Below, in pieces: positions 11,801 through 23,400 of a stretch of 64,000 nucleotides of DNA. Made by a program: the position numbers and the translations under genes. The notes under the pieces are model-generated. The model ran no database searches and was not told where the DNA came from. It was given only the letters and a program-made list of their open reading frames with translations. The stretch comes from Musa acuminata AAA Group. Taxonomy: Eukaryota; Streptophyta; Magnoliopsida; Zingiberales; Musaceae. The stretch lies in assembly GCF_036884655.1 (NCBI RefSeq), contig NC_088340.1, positions 2,122,001-2,186,000 of the forward strand. Reading direction: 5' to 3'. Positions within the stretch are counted from its first letter, which is position 1; every line of letters begins with the position of its first letter.

Positions 11801-14800
11801 ACTCTTCATATCTTAGTTTCAAAGTTTCTGAATTTCTTGTGCTATCGATATATCATATATCAAGTATTCTTTTACTTTCATTCTGTATGCTTTAAATCAC
11901 GCTTTTAGTAATTAAATTATGTAAAACAAACACTTGCAGGACCAGACAGGACTTGTTTGATTCCACATGTTATTACCATTAGGACTAATGAGGTACAATT
12001 ATTCCCCACATGATGAGTGACACATATTACATTACTATGTTCTTATTGCTTATGTCATTTCATTTATTTAAGATGCTTTGGCAAAACATGGAAATTGGGT
12101 ATTACGATAAAGATTTATGTATAGAGAAGTTTTTGATATTTTGTTCACGTGGTATTGGAAAAAAAAAAGGGTGTACCTAGTACACAAAGCATCTGCTAAT
12201 GTGGGCCTGGAGGGTTGACGCACGCAGGCTTACCTTTTTTTAAGGTGGTACCGAGAGATGCTTGCAATTATATGTCACCATATTACTTATCCTTGTTTAT
12301 GATCGTGTCTAGGCTTGAGTCATATAGAGTCAGAAACTCTTACTTTGTTCATATTGAAAATATTTGTTCTATATACTGGTTTATAACTAATCCAGTTGAA
12401 CTATTGTGTTTTTGGAACATATTTTCTTGTGTGACCATCAGCAATATTATTCTTTTTTGCTATACTTTTTCCTGCATAGGTTCTCCTTTACTTCTCAATT
12501 TCATGCTTATATTTAATCCGTGGGTGGCTTCTTTAAGGAAATTTGTAATAGCCAAAGGCTTGCAAACCTTTCCTTATATTCATTGAGTTAATATATGTTG
12601 CTTCTTTTCAAATTTGTAGCCTTTTCTTAAATATAGCAGATGGTGATTTTGACCTATACACAGAATAGGTTATCAAGAAATTCATAAAACTTAAATAAAA
12701 ATTTAAAAAAGAAAAAAGAAAACTTGAGAAAATTAAAACCAAGGATTAATAAAAAACTTAGAAATTGAATCTTGATGTCTTCAATATGTTAAATCTCGGA
12801 TTTTGATAATGAAACCAATCGATAAGTGTTTATGTTTTAATCTGCATTTTGAGTGACGCAGGATACTTCGATCAGGATGAGACAATTAAAGCAGGAAAAA
12901 TCAAGCTGTGCCAGAGGAGAACATGTCAAAAGATTGGACGTCGGACCAGTGGATCGGTCGACGTATTGACAGAAGGCTTCGGGTCGTGGATTAAGGCATC
13001 GGGCCAAGAAGAGCGGATATTGCGCTAAGGATATCGAAGTTGCGGAATCAACTGGCCGATTGGGCAATAGGCCACAAGAGAGGACGATGCGCCGAAGAAT
13101 CGGACGAAGCGTCGAGGGACCAATGACATGCCGGACAACTTGATTAATGCTTAGTATTAATTGTCTAGATCGAAGTATGTTTTTACATGTGTAGGATTAA
13201 CTACGATAACAAGGCATGAAGCAAAATGAAGCCCCAGAGTCAAGGACGCGATTTCGTTGGGAGTTCGAGAGTTCGTTGGAAGTCCGGACATTCGTCGGAA
13301 GTTCTGGCGGAACCAGCCGAGAAGTCTCGGAGCTTGCCAGAGAAGCTCGTCGGAACTCGCTAAGAAGATCGTCGTGAAGTCCAGGAGCTTGTCGGGAGTC
13401 CGCCGGAACATTGCCGAGAGATCGTCGGAAGTTCGCCGGAAGATCGCTGGAAGCTCACCGGAAGAATAGACATAGGGACTTGTTTAGCTTAGCAAATGTC
13501 TTAGGATTTCATAGTTAGCACGTAATTGGGCTTAGATTTGGGCCAACCCAATTAGGGGCCAGCCAGGCCCATGTAAGAACTGTGTTGGGCCCAATAAGAA
13601 GCCCAAACAGTGCCCCAAGAAATCTCACCGTCGTGGCACAGTCTTCGAGACTATGTCAGGCGGTGGTACCACCAGTCTGGGCGGTTGAATCGTCCCTGGC
13701 AGGGTGTTAGGCGGTGGTACCACCCAACACTAACCCCCAGGCGATGGTACCGCCCAGGGCAATGTCAGTCAAACTGACACTAGGCGGTGGTACCGCCCGT
13801 GCTCGGAGAACCCAGGATGAGAAAGTTTTAGGCTCCAAGTTTGAATCAACTTGAAGCCTATAAATACCCCTCTCATCCCTGGTTAAAGCACACAAGCACA
13901 GATAGTCTAAAAGCAAAGAAACGTCGTTGCAATCTCTTAGAAATTCCCTCCTCAAACTCTAAGTGTTAGAATTCTATTTAAGAGAGGAGAGTGAGTGCTT
14001 GTAAGGGTTATCTCCTAAACCCGGTAAAAGGAGAAGAGGGGTGTAAAAGGTGATTGGCCTTCGCCTATTGAAGGAAGGCTTCTAGTGGACGCCGGTGACC
14101 TCGTCGGAGGAGGAAACCGAAAGTGGATATAGGTCACGTTGATCGAACCACTCTAAAAACTGGTTTGCATTTACATTTGTGCAATTTATCTTTACCGCAA
14201 ACCTCTTTAAGTGCTTACTGCCTTCAATGCTTTTACGAACTAGCTTTCAAGTTAAGTTTCCGAAAACGGTTTTACGTCGGAAATGGTTTTATCGTACGAA
14301 AGTTTTTAAATCATCGTTATCTTACTGCTGCACTAATTCACCCCTCCCTCCCCCCTCTTAGTGCCGACTCTTGATCCTAACACAATCTTCATACTTGTCT
14401 CCTCTCAAACCGGTACGCATATTGATATAACATTGCAATATGTCGTTGAAGATAGAAAAGTTCATTTCCACTTTTTCTATAGCAGTATGAGCAGACAGCT
14501 AAATTTAGCGATATGACCAGGCTAATCTGGCTTCCATTCCCAAACATATACACCTAGATTTTGGAAATATTAATATTGTGCCTTCTAAATCCGAATGTTC
14601 CTGTTTTTGTTTCCTGGATTCGCATTAATCATACATTTACTTATTATCACAAACTTCTGCTCAAAGAGTAGGTGATGAATCAGCAAATTCAAAACAATCC
14701 TTGCAAGTCATGTCTTAAGGCCTTACTCTTCTTATAACATCCTGTCTTTATTCCAGGATATATATTCAAAGATAATTTCTTTCTGCCAAAAAAGTGGGTC

Positions 14801-16380
14801 AAATGCAGTTTGCATTCTTTCAGCAAATGGCACTGTTTCTAGGGTCACACTTTTGAAGCCAGCAGCATCTCTTGGAACAATAACATATGAGGTTATGACT
14901 TATTACTGAAATTCTCAGAATCATATTCCTTCAATTTTCTGGTATATAGCATGAAAGCTTGTAGATTTTATTTCTGCTGCGTTGATGGTATTTCATTTTG
15001 TTTTTTAGCTGATGCATACTTTTTTTTATAATATTGAGAAATTCTCAGTACTTGGTAACATCCAGTACTGTGTCAACTTGTCAATCATGGATGCTCCACC
15101 TTGCTTGACAGCAGCCATCTCGGTGGCCGGTCCAATCAACGGAGAGGACCCAAACCCTGTGTTTGATGGATCTGTAACTGATTTTTCTCTCATGTTAAGC
15201 TTTAGAAGTGCATTGTCTTATTTTAAACATTGTTATGTCTCATACACAGGGCCAATTTGATATTGTGAAACTGTCTGGTTCATTCATGCCATTGGAGAGT
15301 TGCAATCAAAGTAGACATAGTGGTGAACTTCGAGTTATGCTGGCTCGTGCAGATGGACATGTTTTCGGTGGTGGCTTGGCAGGACCTATGATGGCTGCAT
15401 CCTCGGTCCTGGTGAGTCGCTCTTTATACTGCAGTGGGATTTGTTTAAGCCAGTACACTTGAATTTATCATAAATAATTTAATATGAGCCACCGAATACT
15501 GTAATTTCATTTAAAAAACTTTAAAACCATTCCGAGCTTCAAGTCAACAACTAGCACATTTATTCTTGAGATGCTAAACCCAGTTGTTGATGTTATATAT
15601 TTGTTAAATAGAATATGAGATAAAAACACCTGTTTTGTATATGAATAGCATCTGGGATCAGTGCCCTTGAATCAAGGATACTGTTAATTAATGTGCTATA
15701 TTTATCATTCTTCATAATTTGTGCATCATATTTCTTGGGACTTTGAAGATAAAAATTATGTTACGATGCCGATGTTTCCTGACTTGCATGTAATCGGTAG
15801 TAATTGGTGATCTCATTAATTACATTTACCTTCTTTAAGCTTCTTGTATGTGTTGCCTTGTTTGTCCTACCGATATAAGCATATGAAGAAGTTTCATGTT
15901 ATGAGCATACAATGACCAAGTTAGGCTTCTTACTTTTCATGTAATTTTTCTGGGAAACTTTCATTCTTAGTTTAAACACCACTTTTTTAGTAGGAAGACC
16001 ATACATCTCAACCTAAGAAAAATGAAACTTGCACGGAACGAACGAACGAACTCATAAATCTCTTTGTTGCTTCTTTTTTATTCAGTCAGAATTGGCATCG
16101 GTTACCTAAGAAAATGTGTCCACATGCTGTCATGGTATAGTTTATCGTAACAAAGAAACTGTGTATATTAGAATATAAACATTATATAAACTGAAGAGGA
16201 CAATACTTCTCCTGTTCCTGTTTCGTTGTCATCTTCTAGTGATGCCTTACCTTTTTGTGCTAAAGAGAGTTTTGAAGTGACCAAAGACAAATCTTATTAT
16301 CTTGGCAGATTGTATTGGGTAGGTTTCTACCAAATGGAGGAAATGTGGCAATGCTGGCCAACAATCTATTTATGGTGTGA
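8880..16380 (+). CDS. AT-hook motif nuclear-localized (AHL) family protein, PPC/DUF296 domain
   Basis: Seven coding exons: 8880-9216, 9410-9474, 10693-11056, 11940-11992, 14757-14891, 15250-15411 and 16309-16380 (395 residues). All junctions are GT-AG and keep frame. Exons 4-7 encode a PPC domain (about residues 262-390): IPHVITIRTNE, then AVCILSANGTVSRVTL, GTITYEGQFDIVKLSGSFM, LRVMLARADGHVFGGGLAGP and VLGRFLP, all matching the AHL core. AHL proteins normally bind AT-rich DNA through AT-hooks (RGRP core) placed before the PPC domain, which mediates multimer and partner contacts in the nucleus. Here the positions expected for the hooks read GEPSKY (about 190-195) and ETGGFGKKQHTRG, so neither hook is intact. 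The last exon stops at 16380, but a coherent coding tail continues in another frame (see 16356-16749). Intron 4 carries a solo LTR. Family assignment is firm; intact function is uncertain. Confidence 0.75.
13659..13798. repeat. Four KpnI-centred palindromic repeats in the LTR
   Basis: Four copies of a GGCGGTGGTACC(A/G)CC-type motif occur at 13659-13673, 13710-13724, 13740-13755 and 13783-13798. The core GGTGGTACCACC is a perfect 12-base palindrome in the first two; the third carries GAT in place of GGT, and the third and fourth end in CCGCCC. They lie about 60-200 bases upstream of the LTR TATA box, where U3 enhancer repeats would be expected. Confidence 0.7.
13859..13866 (+). promoter_or_regulatory. 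TATA box of the solo LTR
   Basis: TATAAATA in the context CCTATAAATACCCC, at the place expected for the LTR promoter, about 520 bases from the LTR 3' end. Whether it is active is unknown; it would initiate in the sense direction of the AHL gene. Confidence 0.5.
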
Positions 16381-16749
16381 TGCCAAGTGACTCAACAAGA
16401 ACTCTTTATGAATCAATGACATTTCAGGGAAACGATATGGCTTCCATCTCCTCTCAGGTTTTCTCCCACTTATCAAGTGTACCGGGGAAGACAAAGAACC
16501 TATTTGCTTCCTATCTTATCTTTTGTTGGCTGTTAATGATCGAATTCCTGTGAACTTTGCCAATGAAATCTGTCTCCCATTTGCAAAATTGATCTGACTG
16601 CATGAGAAAAACATTGAGAAGACTAATTTCTTTATTTTAGCCATCATGCTGAACATATAATTGCAATCATTTATTCATGCTCATTTGACTGCCAAGAATT
16701 TTTATGATAACTGTCTGCTTCACAGCTTATGATGGACCGCCGCAACTAA
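16356..16749 (+). pseudogene. Frame-shifted C-terminal tail of the AHL gene
   Basis: From 16356 a second frame of the last AHL exon is open and reads sensibly for 34 codons (GQQSIYGVMPSDSTRTLYES, then MTFQGNDMASISSQ). It ends exactly at a CAG|GT donor (16457/16458). An acceptor at 16725 (TTCACAG) would add LMMDRRN and a TAA stop at 16747-16749. In the current frame the protein stops at 16380. A one-base deletion or two-base insertion near 16340-16355, real or an assembly error, would explain both observations. The tail is Ser/Met/Gln-rich, as AHL C-termini often are. Confidence 0.45.
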
Positions 16750-17461
16750 TTCCGTAAATCCTGAATGGTGCCGAAGCTGGTGAGCATTGTTAAGGTCATT
16801 TTAACTTTGTTTCAGTTACTAGACAAAAAGATATTTCATACAACTTCTTATTTGATGTGTGTGCGTATATATATATATAATATATATATACAAAATACTT
16901 AAGTGATCTTATAAATGTATTATCATCGACTTGAGAAATGATTTAAATTTGAAAAGTTAACAAAATTGTACACATATTTATGATATTATTGTCTTCAACT
17001 AAAACCCAAGGTTTCATGTTGATATGTATTGGTCCGACAAAAGATCGGTAATACATTTCAATGTATCGTATGTACCATGAGTCGATATATTTGGTACAAC
17101 TCAATACATACCGATAATGCTAGAAGCACCTAAACCTACAAGAGAAACACCAAAATCTATTGTCCATAATTCAAATTGAAAATGACATTACATAAAAACT
17201 GAAACTGAATGTGAAATTTGTGCTGAGAGTAAACATTCACATATATTATACACACATGCACGAAGGATTGGCCCAAAACGTCAACAAGGATTATTAACTT
17301 CCAAACAGAACAAAATTATTGTATATAGAACAAATAAATGGATATAACAAAACATCACTTCATCCACACCTTCCAACTTCTAAATTGACTTTGACAGGAA
17401 ACAAATTAACGATATGAGGCAGTCCAACGAAATGAATCTGTCGACAGACAGTATCCACTAC
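16381..17461. other. 3' convergent spacer between AHL and starch synthase I
   Basis: Beyond the shifted AHL tail the sequence is AT-rich, with a TA-rich tract at about 16866-16890 and a MITE-like element at 17021-17130. Both flanking genes end here, so it should contain both 3' ends. I could not pick polyadenylation sites with confidence. Confidence 0.4.
17021..17130. repeat. MITE-like inverted repeat, copy 1
   Basis: The left arm (GATATGTATTGGTCCGAC) and the right arm (ending AACTCAATACATACCGATAA) are imperfect inverted repeats about 110 bases apart, sharing a TATGTATTG core. The phrase TATGTAT..GTCCGA.CAAA recurs at 18571-18590, suggesting a small dispersed family. Confidence 0.35.
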
Positions 17462-20400
17462 TTATCTAATGTATGGAGGATCTACAAACGTCCAATCAAA
17501 GATCCGCTCGTATTGTATCGCAGCACTGTCCCATGAGAAATCTTTTGACATTCCCCGCTTCATGAGCCCTTCCCAGGAAGCCTTGTGTTCTCTATACGTT
17601 TGAATTGCAACCCTTAATTTCTGAGAATAATTAAATCACAAATGCAGTGACATATTAGAAAATGAATGCATGAGCTTCATATATATACATCAACAGGCTG
17701 TAGACTAATCAAATAGAAGACAATAATACAATCACATCAACTCTAGAAAACAAGATTAGACAGCTACAGGTTATAAGATTTGGCTGATCGCCTAGGCTAT
17801 GCTGGAGGTCACCTTAATGGTTTCTTATAATCCACATTTTTGTTTCAACAAAATTACAGCAAGTCAGTTTAGGGGGTTCAATAACTCCATAAATTGCTAC
17901 TTTTGTTTAATTAACAATCATATCAAAACAATATCTGAATAAGATAACAAGACGAAGTGATCTAGTTATACATGTAATTGCAAATTTACAAGTTATATGA
18001 TAAATTAAATTCCTTTATTACTTGATTTTAATAGTGATGGTCATTACATCAACATTCAACTTACTGTTCAATTGTCATGTTTGCTATATTACTAAGTGTT
18101 GCACCAACTCTGTGTTCAGTTTAAGCACTAGAATTATAATAGAGGAATGACAAAAGCAACAATCATTAAGGTACTTCAGCATTATGCCTTCTTTGCTTGT
18201 TCCTCCATAGTCCTTGTGGCTATGGTAGACAAACAAACTACAAAATTCATTAGGGGTTTATGTAATCTCTCCTTCAACAGCCAAAAATCAAAATGTTGAA
18301 TCCACAAATGATTCGAGATGAGATGGCAGACTTCTAGGAACCTATATTTTCTAAATCAACTTTTTGTTTCTGTTAGCTATCGATTAGTAGACAATTTCAC
18401 AAATCCAAAAGCATTAAACCATGGTTTGATGCTTCGGGTACCATACCATGCTGGTCTCGAGCCAAATACGAGTATCACAGAACCTTTTTTTTTTAGACTT
18501 GAGCATGTATAGTGTAGGGAGGCATGAGCCACTGACTTGATATGCCATCAGACTGGTATGCATTGGGTGGTATGTATCAGTCCGAGCAAAGAACCATTCA
18601 TTAAATACAATCAGATTGAACATTGATAACCAGCTCAATTTTTAAAGCATGTTACTACCATCAGTTCTTTAGGAGTATAACTGACGTAAAACTATTTTCT
18701 ATCTCAGGAAGTCAATTATAAGCTAATAGTGAGTCGGCATTTCTTCCTCAACTTTCCTTGGTTATGTATGTTTTAGGATTTTAGTTCCCCATGTGAGTTT
18801 CCAGAGAGTGTTAAGCGTCTCCTATTATGGGCTAAAAGATATTTGCTACAATTTACCTAATCCATGATGACTTTAGCAATTCATTTATTGTATTTGACAA
18901 TTATTTTTTTTCATTAAGACTCATCTAAAACTGCTATCTTGATAACAAGTGGGGTACTATGCAGCAGTTTAGCTAATTGCATTGAATATTTCAATGTTCA
19001 TCTTATTGCAATTCTATGAAGATGATGATTAAGTATATTATGATAGGCTGTTCTAAGGTCAACTCATTTTTATTTTTTTGACAATTAGAAACATTTAATC
19101 AGTTTCCCTCATCTTTTCCTTAAGCAAGTAAAGTTTTTAATGATTCCTAACAGAGATTGTAATCTCCTACTGTTAAGTCTCAGATATACTGGTTTCACTT
19201 GCTGTTCTTTTACAAGAAAGCTAGCTAGATTTGAACTTGTTGGTCTTAGACCTGCACTTTCTCAATTCCAGGTATCTAATTTGGCTAGGAAATAGAGCCA
19301 GACAGCTTAATTGTTTCGCAAGTAAACAGAAATCAAATTGATTTGAGAATATATAGTGATAAAGAACAGACCCTTCTCCTTCTTTGCTATTTTATTTAAG
19401 AGAATAAGATATATGCTCAAAGAAGTGAAGATAACCTGGATACATAAAGTTGCTTCCTTGACCAACTATTTTTATTTTATGCCTTCCTTTGAAACCTCTG
19501 GACACCTTGACAAAACTAGTAATTGGTAGCTGATGTGCCAGATTAGCAGGTACATGATAGTAAGTGTTCTGAGAATTGGTAGCCTACTCACATAACCCAA
19601 CCATTGTCACGAAGCAAATATATTAGGTTAATCACTAGTACCAGCATTTATGAATGAGGTCACTATCATTGCCAGATCCAACCCAGGTCCCTATACATGA
19701 AGCATCTAGAACAAGTCTTTTAAAAGAAAGCAACCTAAAGCATCACATTGATAAAAAAAATAATTGTTCTCATTTCACAACTTATAGTTTTTTTAAAAAA
19801 TTGTTTACATCCCCCTGTATCAATATTTAATTTCACATTTAATGTTTGCTTATAAAATCATACTTTTGCACCTTGCTGTTAATATCTGTGACAATAACTT
19901 ACATAACATCAAATTTTAAATAACTTGAGTCAACAATATGGAAATATACTCTACAGGAAAGAAGTAAAAGAACATGTTAATTATTTACCAAAAACGTCAT
20001 TATTAATTATTTACAGAAAACACCTATTTTAGTTATTAACAAAAAACACCTTCATGAATTTCATGCTGGACACCAATATGAAGGTGCTCCTCACTATGAT
20101 ATAAGAGGAGAATTCCTACAACATGGGTGGGCGGAGGCTGTAGATCAGAGAAAGTAGAAAAAAGATGATCAAAATAGAGAGGACACAATTACTTCATCTT
20201 GACCAGTGTGAAGTCCGTGTAAGAAAAATTCAATAGCAAGACAAAGAAAATCCTAATTCAACAGTATGGACTTTAACACACTGAAAATTTTGGTCATGTC
20301 AAAGGTACAGGGTAATACAAATTTCAGTCTCCTGTAACCAATAGATAAAACCCTAAGCCATAAATATAGGTATAGTATATATAATGCAACTATCTGCACG

Positions 20401-23400
20401 CTATCAAAGGATACAAGGTTTTTTATTCAAGTAATATATAAATATTGGCATTTTATCCCATTGAGTAAAAAGATAAGACAAAGTTCTGCAGAAGATAACT
20501 GTTTCTCTCTCAGGTTGTTTTACAACTCTAATACTAACACATAATACAGCAGGGTAAACTTTAAATGGTACAACCATTCTGCATAACAGAAATTATTGTG
20601 CTTACCAACAACATGCTCTCCTTAGATAATGGTGAAAATCTCCACCTGCAATATATCCAGCAAAGATAATCAGCTAAAATAGCTTTAGAAAGTACAGTAA
20701 CATTCCCATACATTAAAAGGAGAAGAAATAAAATGAGTGATGCATTCAAGGTTTCAAACTAATCCGTCAATCACTATGTGAACTAATTACTGAATAAATA
20801 GCATACCCTGTTCCCTGACCACTGCTGTCAGTAGCAAAGGGGTCAAAATTCTCAACAGTATCCTTACATACAAAGAAAGAAGCAAGATTAGATTTCATTG
20901 AAATCTGCCAAGGATGAAATTTCAACCACTCATTTCTAGCTTACTCTGAGACCACCAGTGCAGTTGACGACTGGAACAGTTCCATATCTCATCGCGTACA
21001 ACTGATTTAAGCCACAAGGTTCATATCTCGAAGGCATTAACAATATATCACAACTGTCCATTTTGAGCTTTGATCAGCTTTATTTTCTTTTTAATAATCT
21101 AGAAGTTCAATGTGTTAGGAATTTCATACCCAGCAGTTATCCGATGAGAAACTGGGACGTTAAATCCAACCCATCCACGGAACTTTTCTCTATTGGTAGA
21201 TTCTACCCAACGCATCCAATCTTCAGTTTCTGGATTCCCTGATCCAAGCATAATCTGAAACAGGTGGGAAGACACATTTCAAAGAGAGAAAAAAAAGTGG
21301 ACAATCATGGAGGAAAACAAAAACTTCCAATATATGCTTGAGACAATTGCATTAGCAACCAATTAGTAATGGTCATTTTATCTATACAAACAACATAGAA
21401 CAGAAGTTAAATATATGAAGACAAGTGGGCAAAAACACACATAACCATCCCACTATGAATTTTAGGGGAAAAAAAGAAGGAACCAAAAGAACTTCTAGAA
21501 GTACAAAACCAGATAATAACATCTTTGAAATGGATTACGAGCATAGACAACCAGAAAAAAGAAAGAGGGGAAAGATTGTAACATAATTTGGAAACCAACT
21601 AATATTGGAGCAATGGTTGCCACGGCATTTGACATAGGTCAAAATGTGTACTTGCCATGCTTGAAAGGTATTGGCATGTCATGCTGACCCTGCTCTGGAG
21701 GTGCCAACATATAGCTAGGCCAATCATTGACCAGTGCATTAAATACTTTTTCTTTATCAGATTGGAGAAACAAAAGCCCGTGTCTGTTCTTTACACAAGT
21801 ATTAGTGGCTAGGGATGTATTAACTTCATTCACTCACAAAGTCGATAAGAGAAATTAACATCAAGAAAGATTTACTAAAAAATAACATTCAATGACATTA
21901 TTGATGCAGGCTAGATAAGAAAATATTTAAATTTAGTGACATCATTGATATAAATATAACACATCAACTTAAGCTTGCTTTGAGTAGTTCATAGATGAGC
22001 ACAACATTTAGCTCCTAGAAAAATTTGGATGCATGAATGATTTCCACTTAGTTCAGTATATGTCTATATGATACAATTTGTTTTAAATCAAACATGCAGC
22101 ACTAAACATGAAATAAATTTTTTAACAATCAAGCCATTTCAAGAGAATGAGGTGGCTTTAGATGGTTTTAATCACATAACAAACTAGGAGCACCTGAATG
22201 GCTTCCGCTTCTGTGTTACTGTCTCATATACAACCTTTCTTTTTTTGGGTAAGTAAGAGTGTCATATACAACTGAAGTATACATAACATATTTTATCTTA
22301 CATTCTTGATAATCAAGTGCATTTACCAGAATGGAATGTACCATTCTTAGTTGTTTATAAAAATTATACAGAAGTTTGGTTCAGATTATTTTACATTGAA
22401 AAAATGATGATAAAAAGGTTGCTCAGTTTTGATCATTCTAAACTGGATAAATCAATCAAGATAAATCACTTGAACCAAATGCACCAGTTTCGTTCAGTTT
22501 CTCAATTCAATTAGTTCATTTGTGTACCCCTAGCTGACTAAAGTATGTTAACATCCAAATTACCCAAGGCACCAAATTGACTAAATTAAGTTGGGGAGTT
22601 CAATAGTGCACCAAGTAAACTGAAAATGATGCTGACACAATACTTGGTGCTACAGGAGAAACTGGAGAAGAAAGAGAAGCAGAAATGAGGAGCAACTGGC
22701 AATCTCATCAAAGTACCTAGATGTGCAAAGAAACAATAATAGGATCACCAATGATAGAAAAAATTAGTCCCAACAAACGCTCATAAACAATACAGTACAC
22801 TTCCGCAACAAAGGCAAGAATAATACTTCACCTGACATTCAGCACAGATCTATGAAATATTTCTCATGTACCAATCAACCATCACAATGATTAGGTAAGA
22901 AAAACCATTCTCTGCCATCACTAAAGGAATTCCAAATATCTTTCAGAAAAATATATTGGTGAGGACAAATGAGGATTGATCCAAGATGCAGAATCATGTT
23001 TCACTTAGCGGGCACCAAAAACTTCTTAAGATCCTATTAGATATAGATGTATCCAGCATAACTCCAAGAGCCATTGAATTTCTATCACACCATTGAAGGG
23101 GATGGTAAAGTTGTTGCACCCCGTAGATAGAGATCAAAGCTGTTGGAGTTCTCATCAAGTAAGTAGCACCTATAGGAGAACAAGGAGCACATATGCCTGA
23201 AAAATCCCTCAATATCAAATTCAATAAGGTTATGCCATGGACAAAGAAAATAGTCGAGTAGTAGATAAAACTGGCTTTATCATAGATGCCCTTATGCTTA
23301 AACGACACTAACATTTCTAGCATACTCAAAGCAATAGTAACAGACTGAAGTGAGCTGATCCAATGAAAAAAAATACTATAATTCTCAAGGAGCAGACAAC

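Larger units (their letters stand above)
12787..14382 (+). mobile_element. Solo LTR of a retrotransposon, inside AHL intron 4
   Basis: A 1596-base block runs from TGTTAAATCTCGG to TTGATCCTAACA, with 5-base terminal inverted repeats TGTTA/TAACA. It is flanked by CAATA on the left and CAATC on the right, a target-site duplication with one mismatch. A TATA box (CTATAAATACC, 13858-13867) followed by leader-like sequence fits a U3-R boundary and shows that the LTR lies in the same orientation as the host gene. No gag, pol or second LTR is present, so this is a solo LTR left by recombination between LTRs. The start and end sequences look like Copia-type plant LTRs, but superfamily assignment is inference. 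Confidence 0.8.
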
